A stretch of DNA of 64,000 nt from JAQGMV01 sp963828715 (lineage in GTDB: Bacteria; Pseudomonadota; Gammaproteobacteria; Burkholderiales; SG8-41). The position numbers and the translations under genes were made by a program. The notes under the pieces were generated by a model that was not told where the DNA came from, made no database searches, and saw only the letters and a list, made by a program, of their open reading frames with translations. The first letter of the stretch is position 1. Each line of letters begins with the position of its first letter. Below, piece after piece: positions 25,913 through 36,075 of the stretch. The stretch spans positions 124,001 to 188,000 of the forward strand of contig CAWHFX010000010.1 of NCBI GenBank assembly GCA_963828715.1, read 5' to 3'.

Positions 25913-27496
25913 ATGTCCGTAGTGATGTCTCGACCCATCGAGACCACCGAGGTTCTGTTCGCCCGCTTCGGGCCGCGCTATCGCACGTACGTGACGGTAG
26001 TGGCGTTGTTGGGAACGATATCCGCCGTCGTAACCACCACCACGGTCAACGTCGCGCTGCCGGACATCATGGGATCCTTCGGCATCGGGCAGGATCGCGC
26101 GCAGTGGATAGCCACGGGAAACCTCGCGGGTCAGACCATTGGACAGTTGCTGAGCGCCTGGCTGATCGACAGCTTCGGGCAGCGCAAGACCTTCGTCGGT
26201 GGACTTTGCATCTTTGTCGTTTCGCTGCTGGTGGCCGCGCTGGCGCCAGACGAAGTGGTGCTCACTTTCGCACGCGTGGTGCAGGGCATGCTGGCTGGAA
26301 CACTGCAATCGCTATCGATGTTCACCTTGTTCAGCGTATTTCCGCCCCACCAGCGCGGGATGGCGATGGGTTTCTTCAGCATCAACGCGATCCTAGGCCC
26401 CGCTATTGGGCCCACGATCGGCGGCATCCTGATCGAACACTTCAACTGGCGCGCCGTCTTTTATATGGGGCTCCCCTTCAGCGTTTTCGGGATCCTGTTC
26501 GGCAGCCTGCTCATGCCGCAGCGCGAGGAAACGGCCAGGCGTACGGACTTCGACTGGCTGGGCTTTGCGTTGCTGTGCACGACGATGTCGACACTGCTGA
26601 CTGGGTTGTCCAACGGACAGCGCGAGGGCTGGAGCTCCGACTTCATTGTGCAAATGCTGGCAGTGGCCGCCGTCGCGGGAATCTCATTTCTTGTCTGGGA
26701 GCTGAACGTGCCGCACCCGCTGGTCAATCTCCGCGTGCTGGCGGTTGGCCCGTTTGCCGCGGCGGCGTGCGTGGCGGTCGTTTTCGGAATCGGGCAGTTC
26801 GGCACGACCTTTCTCATACCGTTGTTCGTGCAGACGATCCAGGGATTGACCCCGCTCGATTCCGGACTGCTGCTCATGCCGGGCGCTCTGCTCCTCGGTT
26901 TGTTCATGCCCCTTGGGGGATATTTGTGCGATCGGCTGCCGGCGCGAGCGCTGCTCATCACCGGCCTGTCGTCCTTTGCCGTGTCGACGTACTGGCTGCA
27001 TAACGTCGACGTGAACACGGCATTCTGGTGGATACTTTTTAGCGTGGTGGTCAGTCGCCTCGGCCAGGCGCTGATCAACCCGACGCTGAATGCCACCGCG
27101 ATGCGCTCGCTCGAGACGACGCAACTCAGGCAGGGCGCGGGCATGATCAATTTCTTTCGGCAGCTCGGCGGTGCATTCGGCGTCAACCTGCTGTCGGTCT
27201 CGCTCGATCGCGACACCTTCTTCTACAGCGACAGGCTGACCAGCATGCAAAGCGCGGGCAATAGCAGCACCACTGAACTGCTGAACGCGATGGGACGGCT
27301 GCTGGCCCAGGCCGGAGTGTCGCCTGATTTGCAATCCGCGGGCGCGCTGAATTTCCTCGGGCGCATGGTGTACGCGCAGGCCGCTACCCTGGCATTTCGC
27401 GACTGCTTCCTGATCGTGACGCTGGTGTTCCTGCTCTCATTGATCCCGGCGTGGATCATGGGGATCAGGAGAACACCACGAAGCAGCCCGCAATAG
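25913..27496 (+). CDS. MFS transporter, DHA2 (EmrB/QacA) type, 14 helices
   Basis: 527 residues; GAGGAA precedes the ATG at 25913. Fourteen hydrophobic segments are visible. Family motifs: VNVALPDIMGSFGIGQDRAQW after helix 1, DSFGQRKTFVGGL (motif A) and LGPAIGPTIGGILIEHFNWR (motif C and end of helix 5). Such proteins export drugs, aromatic compounds or fatty acids using protons. It is bracketed by fragments of a dioxygenase gene on opposite strands, pointing to a past rearrangement. Confidence 0.9.
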   Translation: MSVVMSRPIETTEVLFARFGPRYRTYVTVVALLGTISAVVTTTTVNVALPDIMGSFGIGQDRAQWIATGNLAGQTIGQLLSAWLIDSFGQRKTFVGGLCIFVVSLLVAALAPDEVVLTFARVVQGMLAGTLQSLSMFTLFSVFPPHQRGMAMGFFSINAILGPAIGPTIGGILIEHFNWRAVFYMGLPFSVFGILFGSLLMPQREETARRTDFDWLGFALLCTTMSTLLTGLSNGQREGWSSDFIVQMLAVAAVAGISFLVWELNVPHPLVNLRVLAVGPFAAAACVAVVFGIGQFGTTFLIPLFVQTIQGLTPLDSGLLLMPGALLLGLFMPLGGYLCDRLPARALLITGLSSFAVSTYWLHNVDVNTAFWWILFSVVVSRLGQALINPTLNATAMRSLETTQLRQGAGMINFFRQLGGAFGVNLLSVSLDRDTFFYSDRLTSMQSAGNSSTTELLNAMGRLLAQAGVSPDLQSAGALNFLGRMVYAQAATLAFRDCFLIVTLVFLLSLIPAWIMGIRRTPRSSPQ

Positions 27497-27501
27497 CATG
27501 G

Positions 27502-27619
27502 CGACTATCGACCTTCGTGTACTTGCCGATAAGCGAGTTCTCACCGCGAATACGGCGCGTCGCCATCGAGATGCGGGTCGCCGTCCACGAAGACGTGGGT
27601 GATGACCGGCTGGTCTGGC
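27502..27619 (-). pseudogene. Fragment of an intradiol dioxygenase gene (opposite strand)
   Basis: Read leftward it gives QPVITHVFVDGDPHLDGDA, then needs a one-base shift to continue NSLIGKYTKVD. This is the same segment as codons 234-270 of the intact dioxygenase, with most bases identical. No start, iron ligands or other parts are present. Together with the fragment at 25802-25843 it frames the MFS gene. Confidence 0.65.
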
Positions 27620-27686
27620 CGGAACACGCGTTTGCGCGAGGGGGCTCTGCCGCGTCCTGCGCCGCGCCACGGTAGAAACAAATGAA

Positions 27687-29447
27687 TCAATTCCGCGCCT
27701 GCTCGTCGATCCATGCATACATCCGCGCACGCAGCATCTCCATCGGCATGTGACCTTCGGCGAGAACGGCGTCGTGAAACGCGCGGATGTCGAAGTGTGA
27801 GCCGAGGCGCTGCTCCGCTCTGGAGCGTATGTCCCGAATCGTGAGTTCTCCGATCTTGTAGCTCAGCGCCTGGCCGGGCCACACCATGTAGCGCAGGACT
27901 TCGACGGTGGCCCCACCGCGGCTCTGGCCGCACTCATCCACGAAATAGTCGATCGCCCGGGCGCGCGTCCAGCCCTTCCAATGCAGCCCGGTGTCGATGA
28001 CCAGCCGGCACGCCCGAAAGAGCTCGTAGTGATAACGTCCCATGAGCTCGAGCGGGTCGTCATAGATTCCGAGGCGCTCGCCGAGCGACTCCGCGTAGAG
28101 CGCCCAGCCTTCCCCGAACGCATTCACCGACATCCGGCGCCGAAACTCGGGGACCTGATTCTCGAGACGAATGCCGCCGTCGAAGTGGTGGCCCGGCATG
28201 CCTTCGTGCGCGAGCAGCGCCGCGAGTCCGAACACCGACTGCTTGCGTGGATCGATGACTGGAATCTTGAATATCCCCGGGCGGGTGCCGTCATCCGACG
28301 GTGGGTTCCACTGCGCGGCGGCGGTCGGGGCCAGCTCAGGCTCCGTCAACTGGATTTCGAAGCGCGCCATCGGAAAGCGGAGAAAGAGCTGTGGGAGTTG
28401 CGGAACGATGCGCGCATGAATCGAGCGCAGGTACTCGAGGACCTGCTCGCCGGAAGTAAACGGGTAGTTACGTGGGTTTGACGCGATCCAGCTCTGGAGC
28501 GCGGCCAGCGGCCCGGTGAACCCCGCACGACGGCCGACATTCGCCAGCAGAGACTGCACGCGCGCCACCTCTTTCAATCCGAGCGCGTGAATCTCGTCCG
28601 GCGTCATGTCGGTGGTCGTTTCGTGGCGCACGGCGAGCCGATACATCGCGTCGCCGTGAGGAAGCGCCGAGAAGCCGTCGGTCGTTCGGGCGCGCGGCAG
28701 GTAATTGCTACGCACGTACGACGTGAGCCGTCGCAGCGCCGGCATGACGCTCTTCGAAAGCGTCTCGCGATATTCGGCTTCGATCGCCTGCCGCTGCGTT
28801 TCGGGAATGGACGCCGGAAAGGCCGTGATCGGCTTCCAGAGCGCGCTTTGCTCGATGTCGTCTGGCGCAAGCGCGTCGAGCTGTTTCAAAGCGTTCTCGA
28901 CGATCACGCGCGGGGTCGTGATGCCTGCCGCCGCGCCTGCACGCAGCACGTCCGCCACGCCGTCGATGTAGCGCGCAAGGCGCGCCACACGTGTGAGCCA
29001 GGCGTGATAGTCCGATTCATCGCGCAAGGGCTGGCGCGCGACGAGCTTGATGAGCGTCGTCCCGAGGCCGCCATCCATCTGGATGAGGACGGAATGCTGA
29101 TGAAACGGATGCGAAAGCCACTCCAGGCTCTCGCGCGAGCGGCGTTCCAGCAGGGCGCGGGTGAGCTTCTCCGAGGTATTGAGCTCGTTCGCGCCAATCG
29201 CCGCGAGCTCCTGAAGAATCCAGCGGTTGTGCACGCGCTGGCGCTCGCGATGCTCGTCGCTGAACGTGAGCTCGACCTTATCCTGACGCGGGCCCGCTCC
29301 TTTACCCATCGTTTCGCCGAACGGGTACAGATCGAAGGCGCGCTCCTGCGCCTCGGCCACAAGGCGTTCGAGGCGTTGCGAGGCGGTGTGCTCCGCGAGA
29401 GCGGGAACGCTGACAGACAGCAGCAGCAGGAAAATCAGCGGCCGCAT
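27687..29447 (-). CDS. DUF885 family protein, peptidase-like, exported
   Basis: 586 residues from the ATG at 29447, preceded by GGAAGGA. A signal peptide (MRPLIFLLLLSVSVPALAE) targets it to the periplasm. The zinc-peptidase-like core shows the HEGMPGHHF motif (HExxGHH) around residue 420 and FGEGWALYAESLG, both typical of DUF885, plus MVWPGQALSYKIGEL and a terminal EMLRARMYAWID. The family is thought to be gluzincin-like hydrolases. It lies 30 bp after LivF on the same strand, so it may supply amino acids to that transporter (inference). Confidence 0.87.
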   Translation of the reverse strand: MRPLIFLLLLSVSVPALAEHTASQRLERLVAEAQERAFDLYPFGETMGKGAGPRQDKVELTFSDEHRERQRVHNRWILQELAAIGANELNTSEKLTRALLERRSRESLEWLSHPFHQHSVLIQMDGGLGTTLIKLVARQPLRDESDYHAWLTRVARLARYIDGVADVLRAGAAAGITTPRVIVENALKQLDALAPDDIEQSALWKPITAFPASIPETQRQAIEAEYRETLSKSVMPALRRLTSYVRSNYLPRARTTDGFSALPHGDAMYRLAVRHETTTDMTPDEIHALGLKEVARVQSLLANVGRRAGFTGPLAALQSWIASNPRNYPFTSGEQVLEYLRSIHARIVPQLPQLFLRFPMARFEIQLTEPELAPTAAAQWNPPSDDGTRPGIFKIPVIDPRKQSVFGLAALLAHEGMPGHHFDGGIRLENQVPEFRRRMSVNAFGEGWALYAESLGERLGIYDDPLELMGRYHYELFRACRLVIDTGLHWKGWTRARAIDYFVDECGQSRGGATVEVLRYMVWPGQALSYKIGELTIRDIRSRAEQRLGSHFDIRAFHDAVLAEGHMPMEMLRARMYAWIDEQARN

Positions 29448-29477
29448 TGTTCCTTCCAATGATCTGGCGGAAGCATA

Positions 29478-30218
29478 TTACGCCCCCGCCCCCAGATAAT
29501 AGTTCTTCACCAGCTCGTTCTGCTCGAGCGCGCTCACGTCGCCCTCGAACACGATCTCGCCGTGCACGATGATGTAGCCGCGGTCGGCGATGCGGATCGC
29601 CTGGTGGAAGTTCTGCTCGGCCATCAGCACCGTGAGGCCCGTGCGCTCCTTGAGCTCCTTGATCTTGGTGATGGTGTTCGACACGAGGATCGGCGCGAGG
29701 CCCACCGAGGGCTCGTCGATCAGCAGCAGCCTCGGCGCCGACATGAGCGCGCGGCCGATCGCGAGCATCTGCTGCTGGCCGCCGGACAGCGAGCCGGCGA
29801 GCTGCGCTGCGCCGCTCGTGCGAGCATCGGGAAGACCTCGTAGCACGAAGTCGAGGTTCCTCGCGTATGTCCTTGCGCGCGTGCGGGCGGAACGCGCCGA
29901 GCAGCAGGTTCTCCTCGACCGTGAGCTTCGGGAAACAGCCGCCGGCCTTCGGGAACCAGCGCGACGCCGAGGTTCACGATCTCCTCGGTGGAGAGCTTCG
30001 TCAGGTCGTGTTGCTGCCCGTCGAGCGACAGAGACAACCGAACCGCGCGTCGGCCGCACCATGCCCATGACGCACTTCATGAGCGTGCTCTTGCCGTTGC
30101 CGTTGGTGCCGAGCAGCGCGACGGTTTCGCCCGCCGAAACCGCGAGCGAGACGCCGTGCAGGGCGCGCACCGCGCCGTAGCCGGCGTCGACGCCGGAGAT
30201 GGTGAGCTCAAGCGCCAA
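29478..30218 (-). pseudogene. livF: LivF-type ABC ATPase, frameshifted
   Basis: Starts at a TTG (30218) overlapping the LivG stop. The ATPase is complete: ALLGTNGNGKSTLMKCVMGM (Walker A), GVALVPEGRRLFP, LAGSLSGGQQQMLAIGRALM (signature), LLLIDEPSVGLAP (Walker B) and MAEQN with the switch region. Six added single bases between about 29.80 and 30.05 kb break it; removing them gives 245 residues, normal for LivF. No deletion or stop is required. With LivG it energises uptake through LivHM. Confidence 0.8.
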
Positions 30219-30932
30219 GGTAGGCCTTCTGCACGTCGGGGTTGTCGACGATCTGCGGCGGCGTGCCCTTCGCAGATGATCGCGCCCGGCGTCGAGGCAC
30301 ACGACGCGCTGCGAGAAGCGCATCACCGCCTGCATGATGTGCTCGATCATGATGACGGTGATGCCCTGCGGCGTTCAGGTCGAACAGGATCTTCAGCACC
30401 TCGTCGACTTCGCTGCCCGAGAGGCCCGCCATCGCCTCGTCGGAGATCAGCAGGCGCGGCCGCGCCGCCATGGCGCGCGCCAGCTCGAGCTTGCGCAGCT
30501 CGACCTGCGAGAGCTGGTTCGAGGGCGTTCGCGCCTTGTCGCGCGAGCCCGATGCGCCCGAGGATGTCCATCGCCTCGCTGCTCCTTCGCCGTGCAGGTG
30601 CACGACGTACTCCAGCGGCACCAGCAGATTCTCGAGCACCGACATGCTGGCGAACGGCCGCGGGATCTGGAAGCTGCGCGCGATGCCGAGGCGCGTGCGC
30701 CGGTACGCCGGCAGGCGCGAGATCTCCTCGCCGTCGAACACGATCGAGCCCGCCTCGTTGCGCAGCGAGCCCGAGATGCAGTTGATGAGCGTGGTCTTGC
30801 CCGAGCCGTTCGGGCCCGATCAGGCCGAAGCGCTCGCCCGCGCGCGATGTCGAGGCTCACCGCCGACAGCGCGGTGAAGCCGCCGAAGCGCTTCGAGACG
30901 TCCTGTTGACCTTGAGGAGCGAGTGCACTCAC
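30208..30932 (-). pseudogene. livG: LivG-type ABC ATPase, frameshifted
   Basis: GTG start at 30932 overlaps the LivM stop (GTGA). Corrected reading: DVSKRFGGFTALSAVSLDIARG, Walker A in GPNGSGKTTLINCISGSL (shifted), GIARSFQIPRPF, NQLSQVELRKLELARAMA (degenerate signature: SQVE in place of SGGQ), LLISDEAMAGLSGSE and IVDNPDVQKAYLGA. About eleven added bases. The SQVE signature and SDEA in place of LDEP occur in a recognised LivG subgroup and are not damage. Overlaps LivF. Confidence 0.78.
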
Positions 30933-31881
30933 GCTGCCCATTCCCATGACCTGAGTCGTTTGCGCACTGAAAGTCCGAGGATGCCGTCCGGCGCGGCGAC
31001 CACGAAGAGCACGAGCAGCACGCCGACCACCAGCACGTTGATCTCGTTCGAGATGGTCACGGTCACGATCTGCTGCAGCGAGCCGAGCAGCAGCGCGCCG
31101 ATCACCGGCCCGATCCAGTGCGCGGTGCCGCCGATCATCGGCATGGCGAGCGCGCCGACGGCGTAGTTCAGGCTGAAGCTCGACGCCGGCTCGATGAACG
31201 AGAGGTACATCGGCATCGGCGCGCCGGCCGCGCCCATCAGCGCACCCGAGACGACGCAGGCGAAGAGCTTGAGCTTGAGCGTCGGCACGCCCGACGCACT
31301 CGGCGGCCTCCTCGCGTGTCGCGGATCGCGCGCAGGCCGCGCCCGAGCCAGGAGGTCTGGATGTAGCGCGCGACCGCGACCGCGCGCGATCGCCAGCAGC
31401 GCCATCACCACGAACAGCATGCGCGTGTAGCTGCCGAACGGCGCGCATCGTCTCGGGCCGCAGCAGCTGCAGCCCGGTGGCGCCGCCGACGTAGCGCCAG
31501 TTGATCATCAGCGTCTCCATGATGAACACGACGGCCACGGTCGCGATGGCGAAGAAGATGCCGCGCAGGCGCAGCGTCAGCATGCCGACGCCGAAGCCGA
31601 GCAGCCCGCCGACCGCGCGCCGCGCGATGCGATCTGCACCGCAAGCGGCGCGCCGAGCCGCCTTGAACAGCACCACCGCGGTGTAGGCACCGATGCCGAA
31701 GAACGCGGCGGTGCCGAAGTTCACGTAGCCGGCGTAGCCGCCGAGGATGTTCCAGGCCGTGGCGAGCACGACGAACTGCAGCACGATGAAGCCGGCGTAG
31801 AAGAAATACTCGTTGACGCCGGAGAGCGCCGCGGCGAACGCGATGCCGAGCAGCACGGCGGCGCTGATCCAGACATCTCAT
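30929..31881 (-). pseudogene. livM: LivM-type ABC permease, frameshifted
   Basis: The ATG at 31881 overlaps the LivH stop (ATGA). The N-terminal half is readable in one frame after an early added base: LLGIAFAAALSGVNEYFFYA, NILGGYAGYVNFGTAAFFGI, GFGVGMLTLRLRGIFFAIAT (the EAA-like loop). The last 160 residues are in another frame: VSGALMGAAGAPMPMYLSFI, GALAMPMIGGTAHWIGPVIG, ending RKRLRSWEW. Around ten hydrophobic helices, as expected. Interruptions lie mainly at 31.2-31.7 kb. Confidence 0.78.
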
Positions 31882-32756
31882 CTGCCGAACAGTCCTTGCG
31901 GCCGGATGCCCAGCACCACCAGCAGCAGGCCGAAGGCCACCGCCGGCGCCCACGAGGCGCCGAACATCATGAGCACGATCGACTCGGACGATGCCGAGGA
32001 TCAGCCCGGCGGCGAGCGTGCCGGTCATGCTGCCCAGGCCGGCGAGCACCACGACGCAGAAGGTGCGGCCGATGTAGAGGCGGTCCATCGCCGGCTCGAC
32101 CGGCCCGACGATGATCAGCATCGCGCCGGCGAGCGCGCGACACGCCGGTGGCGATGCCGAAGGCCCATTGCTTGATGCGCACCGGGTTGGCGCCCATCAG
32201 GCGCAGCGCCGGCTCGTCCTGCGCCACCGCCTTGATGGCGCGCCCGGTGAAGGTCTTGGACAGATAGAGCGTCAGCGCGACCGTCAGAACGAGAGCGACA
32301 CCGAACGCGACCAGCATGCGGTACGGGAATGCGGTAGTCGCCGAGCGCGAGGCTCGAGCCGATGTAGGGCGCCTGCACCGTGCGCTGGTCGACGCCGAAG
32401 CCGAGGATCAGCCCGACCTCGATGATGAACGCGACGCCGAAGAAGAACGCGAGCCCGCGCACCCCCGCTTCGGTGCCGCGCTTCTCGAAGGACTCGTAGT
32501 AGAAGCGGTAGATCAGCGACGCCGAGCACGAAGAACGGCGGCATCAGCACGACGCCCGGCGACGATCGGGTCGAGCCCCCAGCCCGCCACGCACGTAGGT
32601 GCAGTACGAGCCGAGCACCATGATCGCCGGGTGCGCGACGTGCGGCACGTCGAGCAGGCCGAAGGACACCGACAGCCCCATGCTGACCGCGGCGTAGAAG
32701 CAGCCGAGCAGCACGCCGAAGAGCACCGCCTCGAACAGCAGGTCGAACGAGAACAT
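31878..32756 (-). pseudogene. livH: LivH-type ABC permease, frameshifted
   Basis: The ATG at 32756 overlaps the stop of the binding-protein gene (TGATG). Begins MFSFDLLFEAVLFGVLLGCF, then YAAVSMGLSVSFGLLDVPHV. At least three frame changes follow (near 32.57, 32.4 and 32.2 kb), with LYLSKTFTGRAIKAVAQDEP, LRLMGANPVRIKQWAFGIAT and the end LGIRPQGLFGR recoverable. The total span fits a 290-residue LivH permease. Confidence 0.78.
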
Positions 32757-34056
32757 CACGCGCCTGCTGCTCCGTTCGACGAGACGCGCTTATCTTCGGC
32801 GGAGCGCGCCTTTTCGAACGGCGTGATCACGTCGCCGGTCTTGTAGGCGTCCGGATAGATCACGACCTGCTTGCCGGGCTGGCGGAACTGCTCGATGTCC
32901 TTGTCGACCACGCCGCGGAACTGCGCCTGCACCACGCGCGGGTTGGCCCATTCGCCGTTCTTGTCGAAGCGGATCGGGCCGACGATGGTCTTCATCTCGT
33001 TCTTGCGCAGGTACGCGGCGAGCTGTCTTGTGGTCGAGGCTCTTGGTGCCGTTCGACCGCCTGCTCGAGCATCTGGCCGATGGCGTAGTTGAACGGCGGC
33101 AGGTAGAAGCCGAGCGGATCGACCTTGGCCTCGGCGGCGCGCTTCGGCGTAGCGCGCAAGGAAATCCTCGATGCCCGGATACTTCATTCCCGGCACGTAG
33201 GAGTTGTAGTTGACGCACGCCGTTCAGCAGGCTGCCGAGCGACGTCATGATCGGCGTGAACTGCAGGCCGACCATGCCGCCGCCGAAGATCTGCACCTGC
33301 GAGCCCACGCCGATCTCGTTCACCGCGCGGATGATCGCCACCGAGTCGTTCGGATAGGACATGACGAACACCATGTCCGGCTTCGCCGCGCGGATGCCGC
33401 GGATCAGCGACGAGAAGTCGGTGGTGGTCGGCGGATAGTTCTGGTCGTAGACCGACTTGAGGCCGGCCTTCTTCGCCAGCTCGCGCGCGCCGTTCGCCAG
33501 GTTCTGCGCGAACTCCTTGTCGGCGGCGAGGATCGCGATGGTCTTCGCGCCCGCGCCTCTGGCCGGCCTTGAAGAAGCCGTCGGACCAGCTCGAGGCGTC
33601 GTTCCACGGCGCGTTGTTGAACCACATGTCGTGCTGCACCTTCGCGTTCACCTGGAACGAGAAGTTGCCCATCAGCAAGCAGGCCGCGCTGCTTCACCAG
33701 CGGCATGATCGGCGCCGTCGGCACGGTGCCGTAGGGCGCGATCAGCAGGTCGACCTTGTCGACGTCGAGCAGCTTGGTGTAGATGCCCGGGACGTTGGCG
33801 GGGTTGGTCTGGTCGTCGTAGGCGATCAGCTCGACCTTGCGGTTGAGCAGGCCGCCGCGCTGGTTCACGTCGTCGACCCACATGCCGCAGCGCGAGCCAG
33901 CGCCGCCTGGCCGCCGGCGCCGAGCGAGCCGGTCTGCGGCATGCTCATGCCGATCTTCACCGGGCCGGATTGCGCGCCCGCGAACCTCGGCAGACTCGCG
34001 GCCGCGGCAAGCGCCGCGCCGGCTTTCAGTACCCTGCGGCGGGACTGCCCCATCAT
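32756..34056 (-). pseudogene. Periplasmic binding protein of Liv-type ABC transporter, frameshifted
   Basis: GGAGGAG precedes the ATG at 34056. The N terminus SRRRVLKAGAALAAAASLP has a twin-arginine-like signal, then GPVKIGMSMPQTGSLGAGG (type I periplasmic fold). Pieces in alternate frames: WVDDVNQRGGLLNRKVELIA, TNPANVPGIYTKLLDVDKVD, YPNDSVAIIRAVNEIG, GGGMVGLQFTPIM and KTIVGPIRFDKNGEWANPRV. Repaired length is about 430 residues. First gene of the operon binding protein > H > M > G > F. Its ligand could be an amino acid or an aromatic acid; nothing visible decides. Confidence 0.78.
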
Positions 34057-34095
34057 GTGCTCCTCCGTTCGAGCCATTCTAATCAATACGCGGCG

Positions 34096-34435
34096 TCAAT
34101 CCGCTCTGGCACCGGTCTGCGCGATCACCTCGGTCCACCGCGCAAGCTCGGTCTTTATGTAGGCGCCGAATGCTTCGGGCGTGCCCGCAACGATTTCACC
34201 GGCGTCGGCGGTAAGGCGTTCGTTGACATCGGGCTGCGAAAGTATTCGCACGACGTCGGCGTGGACGCGCGCGATGATCTCCTTCGGCGTACCACCCGGC
34301 ATCACCACGCCGTACCACACCGAGACGTCGTAACCCGGCACACCGTTCGACCCAGCGCACCGTTTTCGATGGATAGGTTTGCGCTTGTGCGGGCGCGACG
34401 ACCAGCGCCGCGAGCGTCAGGGCTGCAAGCCGCAT
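34096..34435 (-). pseudogene. Bug/TctC substrate-binding protein with large internal deletion
   Basis: The start is normal (MRLAALTLAALVVAPAQAQ, then YPSKTVRWV), and the end is normal in another frame (VPGYDVSVWYGVVMPGGTPK to GARAD). The two parts meet near 34355; about 210 residues including NR-GAGG, PDGYTL and YKG are gone. It lies at the edge of the error-rich ABC region, so the deletion may be an assembly join rather than a mutation. Confidence 0.8.
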
Positions 34436-34596
34436 TGTCGTTTCTTCCTCCCTTGTGCCAGCGTGATTAGATCACGCCGTCTTTACCGGCGCGCGCGATT
34501 CATTTACGAATTGGTCTGCGAAGCGATGGATTCCGCGGCGGCCGTGCGATAACCTCCGGTTCGGCTTCCATCCTATCCTTCATTCGCCTTCACGAC

Positions 34597-36015
34597 ATGA
34601 GCGCGTACGAATACGACAGACCCAGGAGACGGCTCCCGATGGTCGGTTTCCTCCTGCTGATCGTTGTCATTGGACTTGTGGTCGGTGCGTACTACCTGGC
34701 GCCGCGCTTCGAACGGAGCTCTCCGCAGATCCGCCTGCCGGAGTCCGATGCGCTCGGCCTTGCTCCGATCGAAATCGTCGTCGGCGACGAAGGCGCTGGA
34801 TTGAAATCGGTTACCGCAACGCTTTCCGCCGGCGGCTCCGACAATACGCTCGTCTCCGAGCAATACGCCGAACCGGTGAGTGAAAAGAAATTCACGATCG
34901 CTTTGTCCAAGGTCACCGGGCTCAAGGAAGGTCCGGCGATCTTGCGCGTCAGCGCGCGTGACGCGTCGCTGTGGAATTTTTTTCGTGGCAACGAGACCGT
35001 CGTCGAGAAAAACCTGACCATCGACATCACGCCGCCCTCCGTCGAGCTCATCGCCGATGACCGCTACGTGAATTTCGGCGGTGTCGGCGCGATCGTCTAC
35101 AAGGCGTCGGCCGACGCGGCGACGAGCGGCGTCAGAATCGGCAATTACTTCTTTCCGGGTTTCAAAGGCCAGGTAAAGGACCAGCCGGATTACTATCTCG
35201 CGCTCTTCGCTCATCCCTACAACGTAGCAGCGGACGCAAGAGCGGTGCTCGTCGCAACCGACAAGGCCGGCAATTCGAAGCAGGTGGGGCTCGTCTACGA
35301 GCTCAGGAACGTGAGATACAAGAAGAGCACGATCGCTCTTTCAGACAGCTTTCTCCAGAACAAGGTCGCGCCGCTCCTGCAGGATGCGAGCGCGCGTCAG
35401 GGTGCGCCGAAAGACGTCTTCGTCGCCGTCAACAAGAAGTTGCGGCAGGAGAACGACAAGCAGATCGCGGAGATCACCGGGAAGGCGACGCCCTCGATAC
35501 TCTGGAAAGGCGCGTTCAGCCAGCTCAGCAACTCCAAGGTGGAAGCGAACTTCGCCGACTACAGGACCTACACCTACAACAACGAAGCGGTCGACACTGC
35601 ATATCACCTTGGATACGACCTCTCCGTCACGAAGAACTATCCGGTCGAAGCCGCGAACAGCGGCACCGTTGCCTTCACGGGCGATCTCGGCATCTACGGC
35701 AATGCGGTCATCCTCGATCACGGGCTCGGTCTGTTCACGCTCTACGGCCACCTGAGCTCGATCGACGTCAAGGTCGGCGATGCGGTGAAGGAGCGGCAGA
35801 TTCTCGGCAAGACGGGGGAGACCGGCCTCGCCGCCGGCGATCATCTGCACTACGGCGTGTATCTGGACGGCGTCGCCATTCTCCCGGTCGAGTGGTGGGA
35901 CCAGAAGTGGATCAACGACAACATCGCGCCCAAGCTCGCGGGCAAGAGCAGCGAGGCGGTCGTCGACGAGCAGCGTGCGGCACGGCCGCGCAAGGCCGCC
36001 GCGCGACGGCGTTGA
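34597..36015 (+). CDS. M23-family metallopeptidase (LysM-less, membrane-anchored)
   Basis: 472 residues. A short basic N terminus and one membrane helix (MVGFLLLIVVIGLVVGAYYL) anchor it with a large periplasmic part. Two Ig-like beta regions (about 40-220) precede the C-terminal peptidase. Zinc ligands are recognisable in YHLGYDLS (near residue 336; His and Asp) and GDHLHYGVY (near 416; His-x-His), with GNAVILDHGLGLFTLYGHLS between. This is the lysostaphin/LytM fold that cuts peptidoglycan cross-links. The stop is followed by a short GTGTG/CACAC hairpin. Probable cell-wall remodelling enzyme. Confidence 0.9.
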   Translation: MSAYEYDRPRRRLPMVGFLLLIVVIGLVVGAYYLAPRFERSSPQIRLPESDALGLAPIEIVVGDEGAGLKSVTATLSAGGSDNTLVSEQYAEPVSEKKFTIALSKVTGLKEGPAILRVSARDASLWNFFRGNETVVEKNLTIDITPPSVELIADDRYVNFGGVGAIVYKASADAATSGVRIGNYFFPGFKGQVKDQPDYYLALFAHPYNVAADARAVLVATDKAGNSKQVGLVYELRNVRYKKSTIALSDSFLQNKVAPLLQDASARQGAPKDVFVAVNKKLRQENDKQIAEITGKATPSILWKGAFSQLSNSKVEANFADYRTYTYNNEAVDTAYHLGYDLSVTKNYPVEAANSGTVAFTGDLGIYGNAVILDHGLGLFTLYGHLSSIDVKVGDAVKERQILGKTGETGLAAGDHLHYGVYLDGVAILPVEWWDQKWINDNIAPKLAGKSSEAVVDEQRAARPRKAAARRR

Positions 36016-36075
36016 TCCGCGTGTGGCTTCACACGACAGACAGGCTCACGGCCTTCGCGCCGCATGGACATTCTT

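Noticed and set aside
29478..34056. ABC operon as a truly decayed pseudogene cluster
   Set aside because: Every break is an added base, the gene overlaps are preserved and all active-site motifs remain; sequencing error is the simpler reading.
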